A stretch of DNA of 64,000 nucleotides, taken from assembly GCF_019047785.1 (NCBI RefSeq), contig NZ_CP077290.1, positions 3,658,001 to 3,722,000 on the forward strand. The letters run 5' to 3'. Within the stretch, counting starts at the first letter, position 1. Every line of letters starts with the position of its first letter. The translations under genes were made by a program, and so were the position numbers. Origin of the DNA: Enterobacter cancerogenus (GTDB taxonomy: Bacteria > Pseudomonadota > Gammaproteobacteria > Enterobacterales > Enterobacteriaceae). The notes beneath the pieces were generated by a model, which searched no databases, was not told the DNA's origin, and saw only the letters and a program-made list of their open reading frames with translations. Positions 27,341 to 38,702 of the stretch are shown one piece after another.

Positions 27341-30300
27341 CCGATACCGCTGAGTCCCTTGATCCCTTACGTTTGCCGCTACAGGGTGAACGGTTGATTG
27401 AAGCCTCAGCGGGAACGGGAAAAACCTTCACCATCGCCGCGCTGTACCTTCGCCTGTTATTGGGGCTGGGCGGCAATGCCGCGTTTCCACGTCCGTTAAG
27501 CGTGGAAGAGCTGCTGGTGGTGACGTTCACCGAGGCCGCCACCGCCGAGTTGCGCGGCCGTATTCGCGCCAATATTCATGAGCTGCGCATCGCCTGCCTG
27601 CGCCAGACCACGGATAACCCTCTCTATGCGAGTCTGCTCGAAGAAATTGCTGATAAGCAGCAGGCGGCCCAATGGCTACTGTTAGCCGAACGGCAAATGG
27701 ACGACGCCTCCGTCTTCACCATCCACGGTTTTTGTCAGCGTATGTTGAGCCTGAATGCCTTTGAATCCGGCATGCTGTTTGAACAGCAGCTCATCGAAGA
27801 TGAGTCGGAGCTTCGCTATCAGGCCTGTGCGGATTTCTGGCGTCGTCATTGTTATCCGCTACCGCGCGACATTGCAGAAGCGGTGCATGCTTTGTGGAAA
27901 GGTCCGGAAGATCTGCTGCGCGCCATTGGCCGCTACCTGCAGGGTGAAGCACCGGTGATCAAATCCCCGCCGCCAGCAGATGAAACGCTGGCCTCGCGTC
28001 ATGAAAAGATCATCGCGCAAATCGTCGGATTAAAGCAGAAGTGGAATGAGTCCGTTGGCGATATCGATGCGATCATTGAAAACTCGGGTATCGACAGGCG
28101 CAAGTTCAATCGCGGTAATCAGGGCAAGTGGATCGAGAAGATCAGCGCCTGGGCGCAGGAAGAGACGCGGGGCTATCAGCTCCCGGACGCGCTCGAGAAA
28201 TTCTCTCAGCGCTTCCTTGCGGAGCGGACCAAAGCCGATGGCATTGTGCCTGAACATCCCTTATTTGTTTCCATTGAGGCGCTGCTGGCTGAGCCGCTCT
28301 CGCTCAATGACCTGATTATTACCCGCGCGATGGCTGAAATTCGCGACGCTGTGGCGCGGGAGAAACGCCGACGGGGCGAACTCGGATTTGACGATATGCT
28401 GAGCCGGCTGGACGAGGCGCTACGCAGCGAAAATGGCGAAGCGCTGGCTCACGCTATCCGTACCCGTTTTCCGGTGGCGATGATAGATGAATTTCAGGAT
28501 ACCGATCCCCAGCAGTACCGTATTTTCCGGCGCATATGGCGACAGCAGCCTGAAACCGCACTGCTGCTGATCGGCGATCCCAAACAGGCTATTTACGCTT
28601 TTCGCGGGGCGGATATTTTCACCTATATGAAGGCACGCAGTGAAGTCGAGGCGCACTATACGCTCGATACCAACTGGCGCTCCTCTCCCGGCATGGTTGA
28701 AAGCGTCAATGCGCTGTTTGAACGGATGGATGCGGCATTTATGTTCCGGGAAATTCCCTTCAAGCCGGTTAAGTCCGCCTCGAAGAACGCCGATCTGCGT
28801 TTTGAATATAACGGCGCGGTGCAGCCTGCCATGCGTTTTTGGCTGCTGGACGGTGAAGGCTACGGCGTGGCTGACTATCAAACCGCGATGGCGCAGCACT
28901 GTGCCGCGCAAATCCGTGACTGGCTGAGCGCAGGTTCGCGTGGCGAAGCGCTGTTGTGGAAGGGGGAGAACGCCACGCCGCTTAAAGCCTCTGATATCAC
29001 GGTGCTGGTGCGCAGCCGTCAGGAGGCGGCGCTGATCCGCGATGCGCTTACGCTGCTCACCATTCCTTCTGTTTATCTCTCAAACCGCGACAGCGTATTC
29101 GACACCCTGGAAGCGCAGGAGATGCTGTGGCTGCTGCAGGCAGTGCTGGCGCCTGAACGTGAAAGCACGCTTCGCAGCGCGCTGGCGAGTTCTATGCTGG
29201 GGCTTAATGCCCGCGACATTGACGCACTCAATAACAATGAAACCGCGTGGGATGAGGTGGTGGACGAGTTTGTTCATTACCGTGAGCGCTGGCAAAAACG
29301 CGGCGTGATGGCGATGCTGCGTGAACTGATGGCGCAACGCCGTATTGCGGAGAATCTGCTGGCGACGGCAGGGGGAGAGCGCCGCCTGACGGATATCCTG
29401 CACATCAGCGAACTGCTGCAGGAAGCCGGTTCTCAGCTGGAAAGCGAACACGCCCTGGTGCGCTGGCTGTCGCAGCAAATTGCCGATCCGAACAGCAACG
29501 CGTCAAGCCAACAGATGCGCCTTGAAAGCGATAAGCATCTGGTGCAAATCGTCACCATTCACAAATCTAAAGGGCTGGAATACCCGCTGGTCTGGCTGCC
29601 GTTTATCGCTAACTACCGCGTGCAGGATCAGGCGTTTTATCACGATCGTGAGACCTTTGAGGCGGTGCTTGACCTCAGCAAAGCCGAAACCAGCGTGGAG
29701 CTGGCAGAAGCCGAACGGCTGGCGGAAGATCTGCGTCTGCTGTACGTGGCGCTTACCCGTTCCGTCTGGCACTGCAGCCTGGGGGTTGCGCCGCTCTTTC
29801 GCCGCCGGGGTGAAAAAACAGGCGAGACGGATTTCCATTTGAGCGCCCTGGGGCGGCTTATCCAGCGCGGCGAACCGAAAGATGCGGCTGGGCTGCGTCA
29901 ATGTATTGAATCGCTCTGCGGCGACCATATCGCCCTGCATGTCCCCGAGCTTCCCGACAATCGTCGCTGGCATCTACCTGAGCAGGCCGAGCCTGATCTC
30001 AACGCCCGGCCGATTGTCCGAACCGTTGCGGACGACTGGCGGGTAACCAGCTACTCAGGCTTACAGCAGCACGGCCAGAGCATTGCTCAGGATCTGATGC
30101 CGAAGCTGGATATCGACGCGGCGGGCGTCGGCGAGGTGCCTGTCGAGCCTGTACTGACGCCGCATCAGTTCCCGCGCGGCGCGTCGCCCGGTACGTTCTT
30201 GCATAGCCTGTTTGAAGAGCTGGATTTCACGCAGCCGGTATCGGAGGCGTGGGTGGAAAAGATGTTGCAAAGCGGCGGCTATGAGGCGAAGTGGCAGCCC

Positions 30301-30879
30301 GTGTTGACCGAGTGGGTCAATGCCATCCTGCAGGCGCCGCTGACGGAAGAGGGTATCTCTCTGAGCCAGTTGACGGCCAAAGATAAACAGGTGGAGATGG
30401 AATTTTACCTGCCTATCGCCAGCCCACTTAGGGCTGAGGCGCTTGATGCGCTGATCCGCGAATACGATCCGTTGTCTGCCGGGTGCCCGCCGCTCAATTT
30501 CCGCCAGGTTCAGGGGATGCTGAAAGGGTTTATTGACCTTGTGTTCCGCCATCAGGGGCGTTACTACCTGCTTGATTACAAATCGAACTGGCTGGGTGAA
30601 AACAGCGACGCCTACACCCAACAGGCCATGGCTTCTGCCATGCAGATGCATCGTTATGACCTGCAATACCAACTCTATACCCTGGCACTGCATCGTTACC
30701 TGCGCCATCGCATGGCGGATTACCGTTACGAAGACCATTTTGGCGGCGTTATCTATCTCTTCCTGCGTGGCGTGGACCCGGCTAACCCGAGTTCCGGCAT
30801 CTTCAGTACGCGGCCTGACGCGATGCTGATTGAAAAGATGGATACCCTTTTTGCCGCAACCCAGGAGGAGATGGCATGA
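27337..30879 (+). CDS. recB: Exonuclease V beta chain RecB
   Basis: A 1180-residue SF1A helicase and nuclease, the same length as E. coli RecB. The Walker A motif is ASAGTGKT (K29), the DExx motif appears as [12 protein letters not shown], and motif VI lies near [12 protein letters not shown]. The C-terminal nuclease domain has the catalytic D1080 and K1082 in LLDYKSNW. It moves 3' to 5', cuts both strands, and loads RecA after Chi. The ATG overlaps the ptrA stop and the end overlaps recD, both as ATGA. Confidence 0.98.
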   Translation: MTDTAESLDPLRLPLQGERLIEASAGTGKTFTIAALYLRLLLGLGGNAAFPRPLSVEELLVVTFTEAATAELRGRIRANIHELRIACLRQTTDNPLYASLLEEIADKQQAAQWLLLAERQMDDASVFTIHGFCQRMLSLNAFESGMLFEQQLIEDESELRYQACADFWRRHCYPLPRDIAEAVHALWKGPEDLLRAIGRYLQGEAPVIKSPPPADETLASRHEKIIAQIVGLKQKWNESVGDIDAIIENSGIDRRKFNRGNQGKWIEKISAWAQEETRGYQLPDALEKFSQRFLAERTKADGIVPEHPLFVSIEALLAEPLSLNDLIITRAMAEIRDAVAREKRRRGELGFDDMLSRLDEALRSENGEALAHAIRTRFPVAMIDEFQDTDPQQYRIFRRIWRQQPETALLLIGDPKQAIYAFRGADIFTYMKARSEVEAHYTLDTNWRSSPGMVESVNALFERMDAAFMFREIPFKPVKSASKNADLRFEYNGAVQPAMRFWLLDGEGYGVADYQTAMAQHCAAQIRDWLSAGSRGEALLWKGENATPLKASDITVLVRSRQEAALIRDALTLLTIPSVYLSNRDSVFDTLEAQEMLWLLQAVLAPERESTLRSALASSMLGLNARDIDALNNNETAWDEVVDEFVHYRERWQKRGVMAMLRELMAQRRIAENLLATAGGERRLTDILHISELLQEAGSQLESEHALVRWLSQQIADPNSNASSQQMRLESDKHLVQIVTIHKSKGLEYPLVWLPFIANYRVQDQAFYHDRETFEAVLDLSKAETSVELAEAERLAEDLRLLYVALTRSVWHCSLGVAPLFRRRGEKTGETDFHLSALGRLIQRGEPKDAAGLRQCIESLCGDHIALHVPELPDNRRWHLPEQAEPDLNARPIVRTVADDWRVTSYSGLQQHGQSIAQDLMPKLDIDAAGVGEVPVEPVLTPHQFPRGASPGTFLHSLFEELDFTQPVSEAWVEKMLQSGGYEAKWQPVLTEWVNAILQAPLTEEGISLSQLTAKDKQVEMEFYLPIASPLRAEALDALIREYDPLSAGCPPLNFRQVQGMLKGFIDLVFRHQGRYYLLDYKSNWLGENSDAYTQQAMASAMQMHRYDLQYQLYTLALHRYLRHRMADYRYEDHFGGVIYLFLRGVDPANPSSGIFSTRPDAMLIEKMDTLFAATQEEMA

Positions 30880-32696
30880 CGATGCAGGAACGGCTGCTGG
30901 ATGCCGTAGAACAACGCGTATTACGCCCGCTGGACGTGCAATTTGCCATGCTGGTTGCGGATGCCCATCCCGCCGTGATGCTGGCGGCGGCGCTCCTGAG
31001 CAAGGATGCGGGCGAGGGACACGTCTGCCTGCCGGTTTCACGTCTCGCCATTGATGAGAAAATGCCCCCGGTGTTGCAGGCCTGTTTTGCCCTGCTCGAC
31101 GAGACGCTGGACTGGCAGAGCACGCTGACAAATTCTCCGGCGGTCGGCTGCGGGGATCGTCATACGCCGATGATCCTGATAAGCGATCGCTTATACCTCA
31201 ACCGCATGTGGCGCAATGAACTTACGGTCGCGCAGTTTTTCAGTGAGACGAACGCCCCGTTGCCGTGTGATGAAGGCCAGCTGCGGGAAACGCTTGATAC
31301 CCTGTTTCGCTCCAGTGACGCAGTCGACTGGCAGAAAGTGGCCGCGGCTGTGGCGTTAACGCGACGGATATCGGTGATTTCAGGTGGGCCGGGAACGGGC
31401 AAAACTACCACCGTGGCGAAGCTTCTCGCCGCGTTGATCCAGCTTGCGGGCGAACAAAAATGCCGTATACGCCTGGCGGCACCAACCGGCAAAGCCGCCG
31501 CGCGCCTGACGGAGTCTCTTGGCGGCGCGCTGAAAAAGCTGCCGCTGACGGACGATCAGCTTGCCCTGTTCCCCAGTGAGGCCAGTACGCTGCACCGTTT
31601 ACTGGGCGCGCAGCCTGGTAGCCAGCGCCTGCGTTACCATGCCGGAAACCCGCTGCATCTGGACGTGCTGGTGGTGGATGAAGCCTCAATGATTGACCTG
31701 ACGATGATGTCACGTCTGATTGATGCGCTGCCATCCCATGCGCGGGTCATCTTCCTCGGCGATCGCGATCAGCTTGCCTCGGTTGAAGCGGGGGCGGTGC
31801 TGGGCGATATCTGCACCTATGCAAGCCTGGGTTATACCGAGGCGCGCGCAAAAGAGCTGTCGCGCCTGACGGGCTGCCCGCTGAACGGTGAGCCCTCCGC
31901 CCAGGCCGGCGCGCTGCGCGACAGCCTGTGCCTGCTGCAAAAAAGCTATCGTTTTGGCAGCGAGTCCGGCATTGGTCAACTCGCGGCGGCGGTGAACAAC
32001 GGCGATCGCCATACCACGCGCGGCGTGTTTGACGGGACGTTCACCGATATCGAGAAAAAGTCACTGCAAACCGGGGAAGAGTACCAGGCGATGCTGAATG
32101 ACGCCCTGCTGGGCTATCAGCATTTCCTGCGCGGTGTGCAGCAGAAAAGCACGCCGGAGGAGGCTATCGCGGCGTTCGGCGAATACCAGCTTCTGTGCGC
32201 TCTGCGGGAAGGCCCGTTTGGCGTGGCGGGGCTGAACGAAAGGCTAGAGCAGCTGATGGCGCAAAAGCGCAAGATTAACCGTTCGCCGTATTCGCGCTGG
32301 TATGAGGGAAGGCCGGTGATGATTTCGCGTAATGACAGCGCCCTGGGCCTGTTTAACGGCGATATTGGCATTGCGCTGGACCGTGAGCAGGGGCTACGCG
32401 TCTGGTTCCAGATGCCGGATGGTAGCGTCAAGTCCGTACAGCCAAGCCGTCTTCCTGAACACGAAACGGCATGGGCAATGACGGTGCATAAATCCCAGGG
32501 CTCTGAGTTCAACCATGCGGCGCTGATCCTGCCAACCCAGCTTTCGCCGGTGATCACCCGCGAGCTGATCTACACCGCCATAACCCGCGCGCGCCAGCGG
32601 CTCTCGCTGTATACCGATGACCGCATTCTGGTGCAGGCGATTGCCACGCGTACCGAGCGCCGAAGCGGTTTAAGCAGGATATTCGACGGCGCGTAA
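30876..32696 (+). CDS. recD: Exonuclease V alpha chain RecD
   Basis: A 606-residue SF1B 5'-to-3' helicase, the fast motor of RecBCD and the subunit needed for nuclease activity before Chi. Walker A is [10 protein letters not shown] with K176; [10 protein letters not shown] is the DExx motif; the C-terminal [15 protein letters not shown] and [12 protein letters not shown] are motifs V and VI. The length is two residues short of E. coli RecD. It ends convergently with argA, 34 bp apart, across a GC-rich hairpin. Confidence 0.97.
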   Translation: MTMQERLLDAVEQRVLRPLDVQFAMLVADAHPAVMLAAALLSKDAGEGHVCLPVSRLAIDEKMPPVLQACFALLDETLDWQSTLTNSPAVGCGDRHTPMILISDRLYLNRMWRNELTVAQFFSETNAPLPCDEGQLRETLDTLFRSSDAVDWQKVAAAVALTRRISVISGGPGTGKTTTVAKLLAALIQLAGEQKCRIRLAAPTGKAAARLTESLGGALKKLPLTDDQLALFPSEASTLHRLLGAQPGSQRLRYHAGNPLHLDVLVVDEASMIDLTMMSRLIDALPSHARVIFLGDRDQLASVEAGAVLGDICTYASLGYTEARAKELSRLTGCPLNGEPSAQAGALRDSLCLLQKSYRFGSESGIGQLAAAVNNGDRHTTRGVFDGTFTDIEKKSLQTGEEYQAMLNDALLGYQHFLRGVQQKSTPEEAIAAFGEYQLLCALREGPFGVAGLNERLEQLMAQKRKINRSPYSRWYEGRPVMISRNDSALGLFNGDIGIALDREQGLRVWFQMPDGSVKSVQPSRLPEHETAWAMTVHKSQGSEFNHAALILPTQLSPVITRELIYTAITRARQRLSLYTDDRILVQAIATRTERRSGLSRIFDGA

Positions 32697-32702
32697 GCGA
32701 CA

Positions 32703-32724
32703 GCCCTCACCGGAAGGTGAGGGC
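32703..32724. terminator. Hairpin between convergent recD and argA
   Basis: GCCCTCACC / GGTGAGGGC, a 9-bp perfect stem with a GGAA loop, between the stops of recD and argA. There is no clear U-tract on either strand, so its role as a shared terminator is only likely. Confidence 0.55.
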
Positions 32725-32730
32725 AGAATC

Positions 32731-34062
32731 TTAGCCCAAATCGGCCATTAGCACCTTCGAACGGCGCTGGTAGTTGTACATCTCTTTCTTACTTTCCGGC
32801 AGTGAATCGATATCCACCGGCGTGAAGCCGCGTTCCTGGAACCAGTGAATGCTGCGCGTGGTTAACACGAACAGCTTACTCAGGCCAATCTGGCGCGCCT
32901 GCGCCGCCACACGTTCCAGCAGCATTTCGCCGCGCGAGGAGCTGCGATAATCCGGATGCACGGCAACACAGGCCATCTCGCCGATCTTTTCTTCCGGGAA
33001 GGGGTAAAGCGCAGCGCAGGCGATGGTCAGGTTGTCGCGCTGAATAATGGTGAATTTGTCGATCTCCATCTCCAGCTGTTCACGGGAACGGCGCACCAGA
33101 ATACCCTGCTGTTCCAGCGGGCGGATCAGTTCCAGAATGCCGCCGATATCGTTGATGGTGGCGCGGCGGATCTGCTCGGCGCTCTCCATCACAATCTGCG
33201 TACCAATGCCGTCCCGGGAGAACAACTCCTGCAGCAGGGCACCGTCTTCCTGGTAGCTAATAAGGTGGCTGCGGCGTACGCCGCTGCGACAGGCTTTTAC
33301 CGCGCCGCGCAGAAACCGAACGGTACCGGAGTAGTAATCGCCTTCGGCTTCGAGCGCTTCAACGCGGGCCTGAGCCTCATTCGGGAAGAGTTCCGGCACG
33401 ATTACCCCTTCATCGTTAACGACGCCCTGCGAGGAGCAAAACCCAATCATTTTTTCCGCCTTCAGTTTGATGGCCAGTTGGGTGGCAATCTCCTCTGAAG
33501 TGAGGTTGAAACTTTCGCCCGTCACGGAGACGGCAACCGGCCCCAAAAGCACAATAGCGCCGCTATCCAGCTGGCGGTGGATCGCTTCTTCGTCGATGCG
33601 GCGAATACGCCCGCTGTGACAATAATCCACACCGTCATCCACGCCGAGAGGCTGGGCAATGATAAAGTTGCCGCTCACAACGTTGATATGCGCCCCCTGC
33701 AGCGGCGTATTGTTGAGGCTCATGGACAGGCGTGCGGTGATATCCAGCTGCAGCAGCCCGGCAGCCTGTTTGACCAGTTCAAGGGTTTTTGCGTCGGTTA
33801 CGCGCGTGTTCTTATGGTAGATCGGCTCATGATGGTGCGCCGCAAGGTTGGCATCAATTTGCGGGCGGGCGCCGTAGACCACGACCAGCCGAATACCCAG
33901 GCTGTGCAGCAGGCCAATGTCGTTAACGATGCTGGAAAAGTTTTCGTGCTCGATGGCTTCGCCGCCCAGCATGATGACAAACGTTTTTCCCCGATGGGCG
34001 TTGATATAAGGAACAGAATGGCGAAATCCCTGAACCAGTTCCGTTCTGCGTTCCTTTACCAT
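32731..34062 (-). CDS. argA: N-acetylglutamate synthase ArgA
   Basis: A 443-residue enzyme that acetylates glutamate with acetyl-CoA in the first step of arginine synthesis and is inhibited by arginine. The N-terminal amino-acid-kinase-like domain (about 1-290) has [15 protein letters not shown] and carries the arginine site; the C-terminal GNAT domain has [21 protein letters not shown], the acetyl-CoA loop. Length equals E. coli ArgA. Two ARG boxes lie 12-50 bp upstream of the ATG, consistent with repression by ArgR-arginine. It is divergent from amiC. Confidence 0.97.
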   Translation of the reverse strand: MVKERRTELVQGFRHSVPYINAHRGKTFVIMLGGEAIEHENFSSIVNDIGLLHSLGIRLVVVYGARPQIDANLAAHHHEPIYHKNTRVTDAKTLELVKQAAGLLQLDITARLSMSLNNTPLQGAHINVVSGNFIIAQPLGVDDGVDYCHSGRIRRIDEEAIHRQLDSGAIVLLGPVAVSVTGESFNLTSEEIATQLAIKLKAEKMIGFCSSQGVVNDEGVIVPELFPNEAQARVEALEAEGDYYSGTVRFLRGAVKACRSGVRRSHLISYQEDGALLQELFSRDGIGTQIVMESAEQIRRATINDIGGILELIRPLEQQGILVRRSREQLEMEIDKFTIIQRDNLTIACAALYPFPEEKIGEMACVAVHPDYRSSSRGEMLLERVAAQARQIGLSKLFVLTTRSIHWFQERGFTPVDIDSLPESKKEMYNYQRRSKVLMADLG

Positions 34063-34073
34063 GGCACAACCTT

Positions 34074-34112
34074 AATGAATGTTTATTCGTAATTTCTGTA
34101 TTTTTATTCGAT
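34074..34112 (-). promoter_or_regulatory. Tandem ARG boxes (ArgR operator) of argA
   Basis: Two 18-bp sites, 34074-34091 and 34095-34112, are separated by 3 bp, the usual ArgR spacing. Each fits the ARG-box consensus WNTGAATWWWWATTCANW at 16 of 18 positions: the first reads AATGAATGTTTATTCGTA and the second TCTGTATTTTTATTCGAT. Confidence 0.85.
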
Positions 34113-34288
34113 TATGGCCGGATGCGCAAGCCTAAATTTTCTGCGATCCAAAGAAATGGGTAAGTAATCCGTGCGTTAACGTATGATTGTTTACCCTTTT
34201 ATAGATGACAGTTTATGCGTCATTCGTTAAAGTTTTCGGTCAATTTGGACGTTTGGTTCATTTATCAGATTTCTTGCTCGGGAGAAGC

Positions 34289-35542
34289 ATGTCGGGATCC
34301 AATTCAGCAATAAGTCGCCGCCGCTTGTTAAAAGGGGCCGGGGCAATGTGGTTGCTCAGCGTCAGCCCGGTAGGTCTTGCCGCCACCAGTCAGGTTGTCG
34401 CGGTGCGCGTCTGGCCGTCGTCGACCTACACACGTGTGACGGTCGAGTCCAATCGCGTGCTTAAGTATAAGCAATTTGCCCTCAGCAACCCCGAGCGTGT
34501 GGTGGTGGATCTCGAAGGCGTGAACCTCAACTCCGTGTTGAAAGGGATGGCGGCGCAGATCCGTGGTGACGATCCCTTTATTAAATCGGCGCGCGTGGGG
34601 CAGTTCGATCCACACACCGTGCGTATGGTGTTTGAGCTGAAGCAGAACGTGAAGCCGCAGCTGTTTGCACTGGCGCCCGTTGCGACCTTTAAAGAACGTC
34701 TGGTAATGGATCTTTATCCGTCTAATGCCACGGACATTCAGGATCCGCTTCTCGCGTTGCTTGAGGATTACAACAAGGGCGATCTCCAACGCCAGGTTCC
34801 GCCAGCGCAAAGCGGGCCAAAACCGGGCAAAGCGGGGCGCGACCGTCCTATTGTGATCATGCTCGATCCCGGTCACGGTGGCGAAGACTCCGGCGCGGTG
34901 GGGAAATACCACACGCGAGAAAAAGATGTGGTGCTGCAAATTGCTCGCCGCCTGAAGGCGTTAATCGACAAAGAAGGCAACATGCGGGCCTACATGACAC
35001 GTAATGAAGACGTGTTTATTCCGCTCAAAGTCCGCGTGGCGAAAGCGCAAAAGCAGCGCGCGGATCTGTTCGTGTCGATCCACGCCGATGCCTTTACCAG
35101 CCGCCAGCCGAGCGGATCCTCGGTCTTTGCGCTGTCAACGAAAGGGGCGACCAGTACCGCCGCGCGTTACCTGGCCGATACGCAGAACGCCTCTGACCTG
35201 ATCGGTGGGGTAAGCAAAAGTGGCGACCGCTACGTCGACCACACTATGTTCGATATGGTGCAGTCGCTGACCATCACGGACAGCCTGAAGTTTGGCAAGG
35301 CGGTACTGGGCAAGTTGGGCCACATCAATAAGCTGCATAAAAACAGCGTTGAGCAGGCCGGGTTCGCGGTGCTGAAAGCCCCGGATATTCCGTCTATTCT
35401 GGTCGAAACCGCGTTTATCAGTAACGTGGAAGAGGAGCGTAAGCTCAAGACCGCAAAATTCCAGCAGGAAGTAGCCGAGTCGATTCTGGCGGGAATAAAA
35501 GCCTATTTCTCTGACGGGGCGACGCTGGCGCGTCGTGGATAG
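34289..35542 (+). CDS. amiC: N-acetylmuramoyl-L-alanine amidase AmiC
   Basis: A 417-residue zinc amidase that cuts the peptide from muramic acid at the septum so daughter cells separate; NlpD activates it in E. coli. The N-terminus has a twin-arginine signal ([14 protein letters not shown]...SPVGLAA), so it is exported folded through Tat. An AMIN domain for septal targeting follows (about 33-155), then Amidase_3 with [22 protein letters not shown] and the catalytic E in [10 protein letters not shown] chose the ATG at 34289 with GGAGAA upstream, giving the E. coli length. Confidence 0.97.
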   Translation: MSGSNSAISRRRLLKGAGAMWLLSVSPVGLAATSQVVAVRVWPSSTYTRVTVESNRVLKYKQFALSNPERVVVDLEGVNLNSVLKGMAAQIRGDDPFIKSARVGQFDPHTVRMVFELKQNVKPQLFALAPVATFKERLVMDLYPSNATDIQDPLLALLEDYNKGDLQRQVPPAQSGPKPGKAGRDRPIVIMLDPGHGGEDSGAVGKYHTREKDVVLQIARRLKALIDKEGNMRAYMTRNEDVFIPLKVRVAKAQKQRADLFVSIHADAFTSRQPSGSSVFALSTKGATSTAARYLADTQNASDLIGGVSKSGDRYVDHTMFDMVQSLTITDSLKFGKAVLGKLGHINKLHKNSVEQAGFAVLKAPDIPSILVETAFISNVEEERKLKTAKFQQEVAESILAGIKAYFSDGATLARRG

Positions 35543-35589
35543 TGCTGCACGCCGGGTAATCGCCCGGCCGTTTCATAAACTGCAGATAC

Positions 35590-35613
35590 AAAAAAACACC
35601 CTTGAGGGTGTTT
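35590..35613 (-). terminator. Rho-independent terminator of metZWV
   Basis: On the minus strand AAACACCC / GGGTGTTT forms an 8-bp stem with TCAA loop, followed by a T-rich tract. It sits 17 bp after the last tRNA. A T-rich stretch on the other side could let it serve amiC as well. Confidence 0.85.
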
Positions 35614-35629
35614 ATTGTTTTAGAAGTAT

Positions 35630-35706
<77 letters not shown>

Positions 35707-35750
35707 TCCGTCTTTCTACTTATGCAGAAACTTACTTCTTCAAATTTGAT

Positions 35751-35827
<77 letters not shown>

Positions 35828-35882
35828 TCCGTCTTTTTGCTTCGTATTTTAAACCACATCTGCGCTGGCTTTTCTCGTTCAC

Positions 35883-35911
35883 CTCAGTCACTTACTGGAG
35901 TAAGTTCCTAA
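35883..35911. repeat. Hairpin in the tRNA spacer
   Basis: CTCAG..ACTTACT-GG-AGTAAGT..CTAAG forms a stem-loop in the 171-nt spacer between two initiator tRNA genes. I associate this kind of sequence with spacers near enterobacterial tRNA genes, but I cannot verify that here. It may take part in processing of the polycistronic precursor. Confidence 0.45.
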
Positions 35912-35998
35912 GGATTCACTGCGTCGCCATCTTGTTGTGCTTCGAACTACTTCGCAAAAACTTCTACTGTCGTAGAAGATACTTCATCAAATTTTAAT

Positions 35999-36075
<77 letters not shown>

Positions 36076-36088
36076 TCCGTGGATGCGC

Positions 36089-36116
36089 ACTATACTCGGA
36101 TAGGTTTGTGATGCAA
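36089..36116 (-). promoter_or_regulatory. Sigma-70 promoter of metZWV
   Basis: On the minus strand TTGCAT (-35), 16 bp, TATAGT (-10), then a GC-rich GCGCATCC discriminator as in stringently controlled stable-RNA promoters. It lies 13 bp before the first tRNA. Confidence 0.8.
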
Positions 36117-36283
36117 CCCCTTTTTCGCATTAATCATGATTTTGTATGTAATTTGAACGATATAGCGTTGTTTGGCCTATTTTTTGCGCAGAATTTGCCA
36201 AAGGGCAAGGGATTGCATTTCCTTAGCCCTGGCGGTTTGTTATCTTCGTAACGCGGAAATGGGCAACTAAAAGACGAGATATA

Positions 36284-37381
36284 ATGAAAGGACGTTGGGT
36301 GAAGTATCTGATGACAGGCGCAATGGTAGCGATTCTTGCGGCCTGCTCTTCCAAACCGACCGATCGCGGTCAACAGTATAAAGACGGGAAATTATCCCAG
36401 CCTTTCTCATTAGTTAACCAGCCCGATGCCGTAGGCGCACCGATCAACGCTGGCGATTTCTCTGAGCAGGTCTACCAGATCCGCAATGCGTCACCGCGTT
36501 TATATGGCTCACAGAGCAACGTTTACAGTGCGGTACAGGACTGGCTGCGCGCGGGGGGCGATACCCGCAACATGCGTCAGTTCGGTATTGATGCCTGGCA
36601 GATGGAAGGGGCGGATAACTATGGCAACGTCCAGTTTACGGGTTACTACACGCCGGTTGTCCAGGCGCGCCATACGCGTCAGGGTGAATTCCAGTACCCG
36701 ATCTATCGTATGCCGCCAAAGCGTGGCCGCCTGCCGTCTCGCGCAGAGATTTACGCTGGCGCGCTGAGCGAAAACTATGTCCTCGCCTACAGCAACTCGC
36801 TGATGGATAACTTCATCATGGACGTTCAGGGCAGCGGCTACATTGATTTTGGCGACGGCTCACCGCTTAACTTCTTCAGCTACGCCGGTAAGAACGGCCA
36901 TGCTTACCGCAGTATCGGTAAAGTGTTGATCGACCGTGGGGAAGTAAAGAAAGAAGATATGTCGATGCAGGCCATCCGCGAATGGGGCGAGAAGCACAGC
37001 GAAGCCGAAGTGCGCGAGCTGCTGGAGCAGAACCCGTCGTTCGTCTTCTTTAAACCGCAAAACTTTGCGCCGGTGAAAGGGGCGAGTGCGGTACCGTTGA
37101 TTGGCCGCGCGTCCGTCGCATCGGACCGCTCAATCATTCCGGCAGGCACCACGCTGCTGGCCGAAGTCCCTCTGCTGGACAACAACGGCAAGTTCAACGG
37201 CAAGTATGAGCTGCGCCTGATGGTGGCACTGGATGTCGGCGGGGCAATCAAAGGCCAGCACTTCGATATTTATCAGGGCATTGGCCCGGATGCAGGCCAT
37301 CGCGCAGGCTGGTATAACCACTATGGCCGCGTATGGGTGCTGAAGGCCGCGCCGGGTACGGGCAACGTATTCAGCGGCTGA
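36284..37381 (+). CDS. mltA: Membrane-bound lytic murein transglycosylase A
   Basis: A 365-residue outer-membrane lipoprotein that cuts the glycan strands of murein with formation of 1,6-anhydromuramic acid. The signal peptide ends in the lipobox LAAC (C21). The catalytic aspartate is probably D328 in HFDIYQG, equal to D308 of the mature E. coli protein, within the double-psi barrel; the C-terminal RVWVLKAAPGTGNVFSG is conserved. The length equals E. coli MltA. A terminator follows. Confidence 0.97.
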   Translation: MKGRWVKYLMTGAMVAILAACSSKPTDRGQQYKDGKLSQPFSLVNQPDAVGAPINAGDFSEQVYQIRNASPRLYGSQSNVYSAVQDWLRAGGDTRNMRQFGIDAWQMEGADNYGNVQFTGYYTPVVQARHTRQGEFQYPIYRMPPKRGRLPSRAEIYAGALSENYVLAYSNSLMDNFIMDVQGSGYIDFGDGSPLNFFSYAGKNGHAYRSIGKVLIDRGEVKKEDMSMQAIREWGEKHSEAEVRELLEQNPSFVFFKPQNFAPVKGASAVPLIGRASVASDRSIIPAGTTLLAEVPLLDNNGKFNGKYELRLMVALDVGGAIKGQHFDIYQGIGPDAGHRAGWYNHYGRVWVLKAAPGTGNVFSG

Positions 37382-37416
37382 TTGTGGTATTCTGAGCGAA
37401 ATACGGATTGCTGTTC

Positions 37417-37444
37417 AGGGTGAGGGAAAAACCTCACCCTTTTT
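37417..37444 (+). terminator. Rho-independent terminator of mltA
   Basis: AGGGTGAGG / CCTCACCCT stem with an A-rich loop, then TTTT, 35 bp after the mltA stop. Confidence 0.85.
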
Positions 37445-37458
37445 ACATCTGAGGTGTT

Positions 37459-38265
37459 ATGTCTGTGGTAATCAGTGATGCCTGGCGCCAGCGTTTTGGC
37501 GGCACGGCACGTCTCTATGGTGAAAAAGCCCTGCAGCTTTTTGCGGATGCGCACGTTTGCGTCGTGGGCATTGGTGGCGTGGGGTCATGGGCGGCAGAAG
37601 CGCTGGCGAGAACCGGTATCGGCGCGATTACGCTGATTGATATGGATGATGTCTGCGTCACCAACACTAACCGGCAGATCCACGCCCTGCGCGACAGCGT
37701 TGGTCTGGCGAAATCTGAAGTGATGGCGGAGCGCATTCGGCTGATCAACCCGGAATGCCGCGTGACGGTGATTGATGACTTTGTGACGGCAGATAACGTC
37801 GCTGAGTACATGAGTCGGGGTTACAGCTACGTGATTGATGCGATTGACAGCGTGCGCCCGAAAGCGGCGCTGATCGCTTATTGCCGCCGGTTCAAGGTGC
37901 CGCTGGTGACCACCGGTGGCGCGGGCGGGCAGATCGATCCGACGCAGATCCAGGTGGCCGACCTGGCAAAAACGATCCAGGATCCGCTGGCAGCCAAGCT
38001 GCGTGAACGCTTAAAGAGCGACTTTAACGTGGTCAAAAACAGCAAGGGTAAACTGGGCGTTGACTGCGTGTTCTCGACTGAGGCGCTGGTCTACCCGCAA
38101 GCGGATGGCTCGGTGTGTGCCATGAAAAGCACGGCGGAAGGGCCAAAACGGATGGATTGTGCCTCCGGTTTTGGGGCGGCCACCATGGTGACCGCATCCT
38201 TTGGCTTTGTCGCCGTCTCACACGCCCTGAAGAAGATGATGGCGAAGGCGGAGCGTCAGGCCTGA
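37459..38265 (+). CDS. tcdA: tRNA threonylcarbamoyladenosine dehydratase
   Basis: A 268-residue E1-like enzyme (also csdL/ygdL) that uses ATP to turn t6A37 into its cyclic form ct6A in ANN-decoding tRNAs. The Rossmann ATP site is [15 protein letters not shown], followed by [16 protein letters not shown] and the C-terminal [20 protein letters not shown]. It works with the sulfur-relay pair CsdA and CsdE, which is encoded convergently next door; the 3' end overlaps csdE by 10 bp. Length equals E. coli TcdA. Confidence 0.96.
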   Translation: MSVVISDAWRQRFGGTARLYGEKALQLFADAHVCVVGIGGVGSWAAEALARTGIGAITLIDMDDVCVTNTNRQIHALRDSVGLAKSEVMAERIRLINPECRVTVIDDFVTADNVAEYMSRGYSYVIDAIDSVRPKAALIAYCRRFKVPLVTTGGAGGQIDPTQIQVADLAKTIQDPLAAKLRERLKSDFNVVKNSKGKLGVDCVFSTEALVYPQADGSVCAMKSTAEGPKRMDCASGFGAATMVTASFGFVAVSHALKKMMAKAERQA

Positions 38266-38702
38266 GTCTGGCGCGCGGCGTCCAGCACCGCGTCGCTGAG
38301 CGCAATCAGCCCCTGACCGCGCGAGGCGCTTAGCTGCGCGCGAAGCCCCAGTTCATCAAACAGTTCCAGCGGCGAGTGTGCCAGCAGCTCTGCCGCGCTT
38401 TTACCTTCTGTCGCGGTCAACAGCACCGCCAGCAGGCCGCGAACGATGCGCCCTTCGCTGTCTCCAAAGAAATGCAGTTTGTCACCGGACAGGCGATACC
38501 CGAGCCAGACGCGGTTCTCGCAGCCGGCGATCTCTTTTGCCTGGGCTTTCAGCGCGTCGGGAAGGGCAGGCAACTGCTTGCCCAGCAGGATCAGCTGACG
38601 ATATTTGTCTTCCCACTGGTTTAGCGGGCCGAAGGTCTGCCTGAGCGTCTCTTCGGTGATTGTGCTGCCGAACGGGTGTCCGGCCAGGTCTGAGCGAGTC
38701 AT
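38256..38702 (-). CDS. csdE: Cysteine desulfuration acceptor CsdE
   Basis: A 148-residue SufE-like sulfur acceptor. The persulfide-carrying cysteine is C61 in [13 protein letters not shown]. It accepts sulfur from CsdA and passes it on, probably to the TcdA system. The ATG overlaps the csdA stop by one base (TAATG), showing coupled translation. It is one residue longer than the E. coli protein. Confidence 0.95.
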   Translation of the reverse strand: MTRSDLAGHPFGSTITEETLRQTFGPLNQWEDKYRQLILLGKQLPALPDALKAQAKEIAGCENRVWLGYRLSGDKLHFFGDSEGRIVRGLLAVLLTATEGKSAAELLAHSPLELFDELGLRAQLSASRGQGLIALSDAVLDAARQTQA

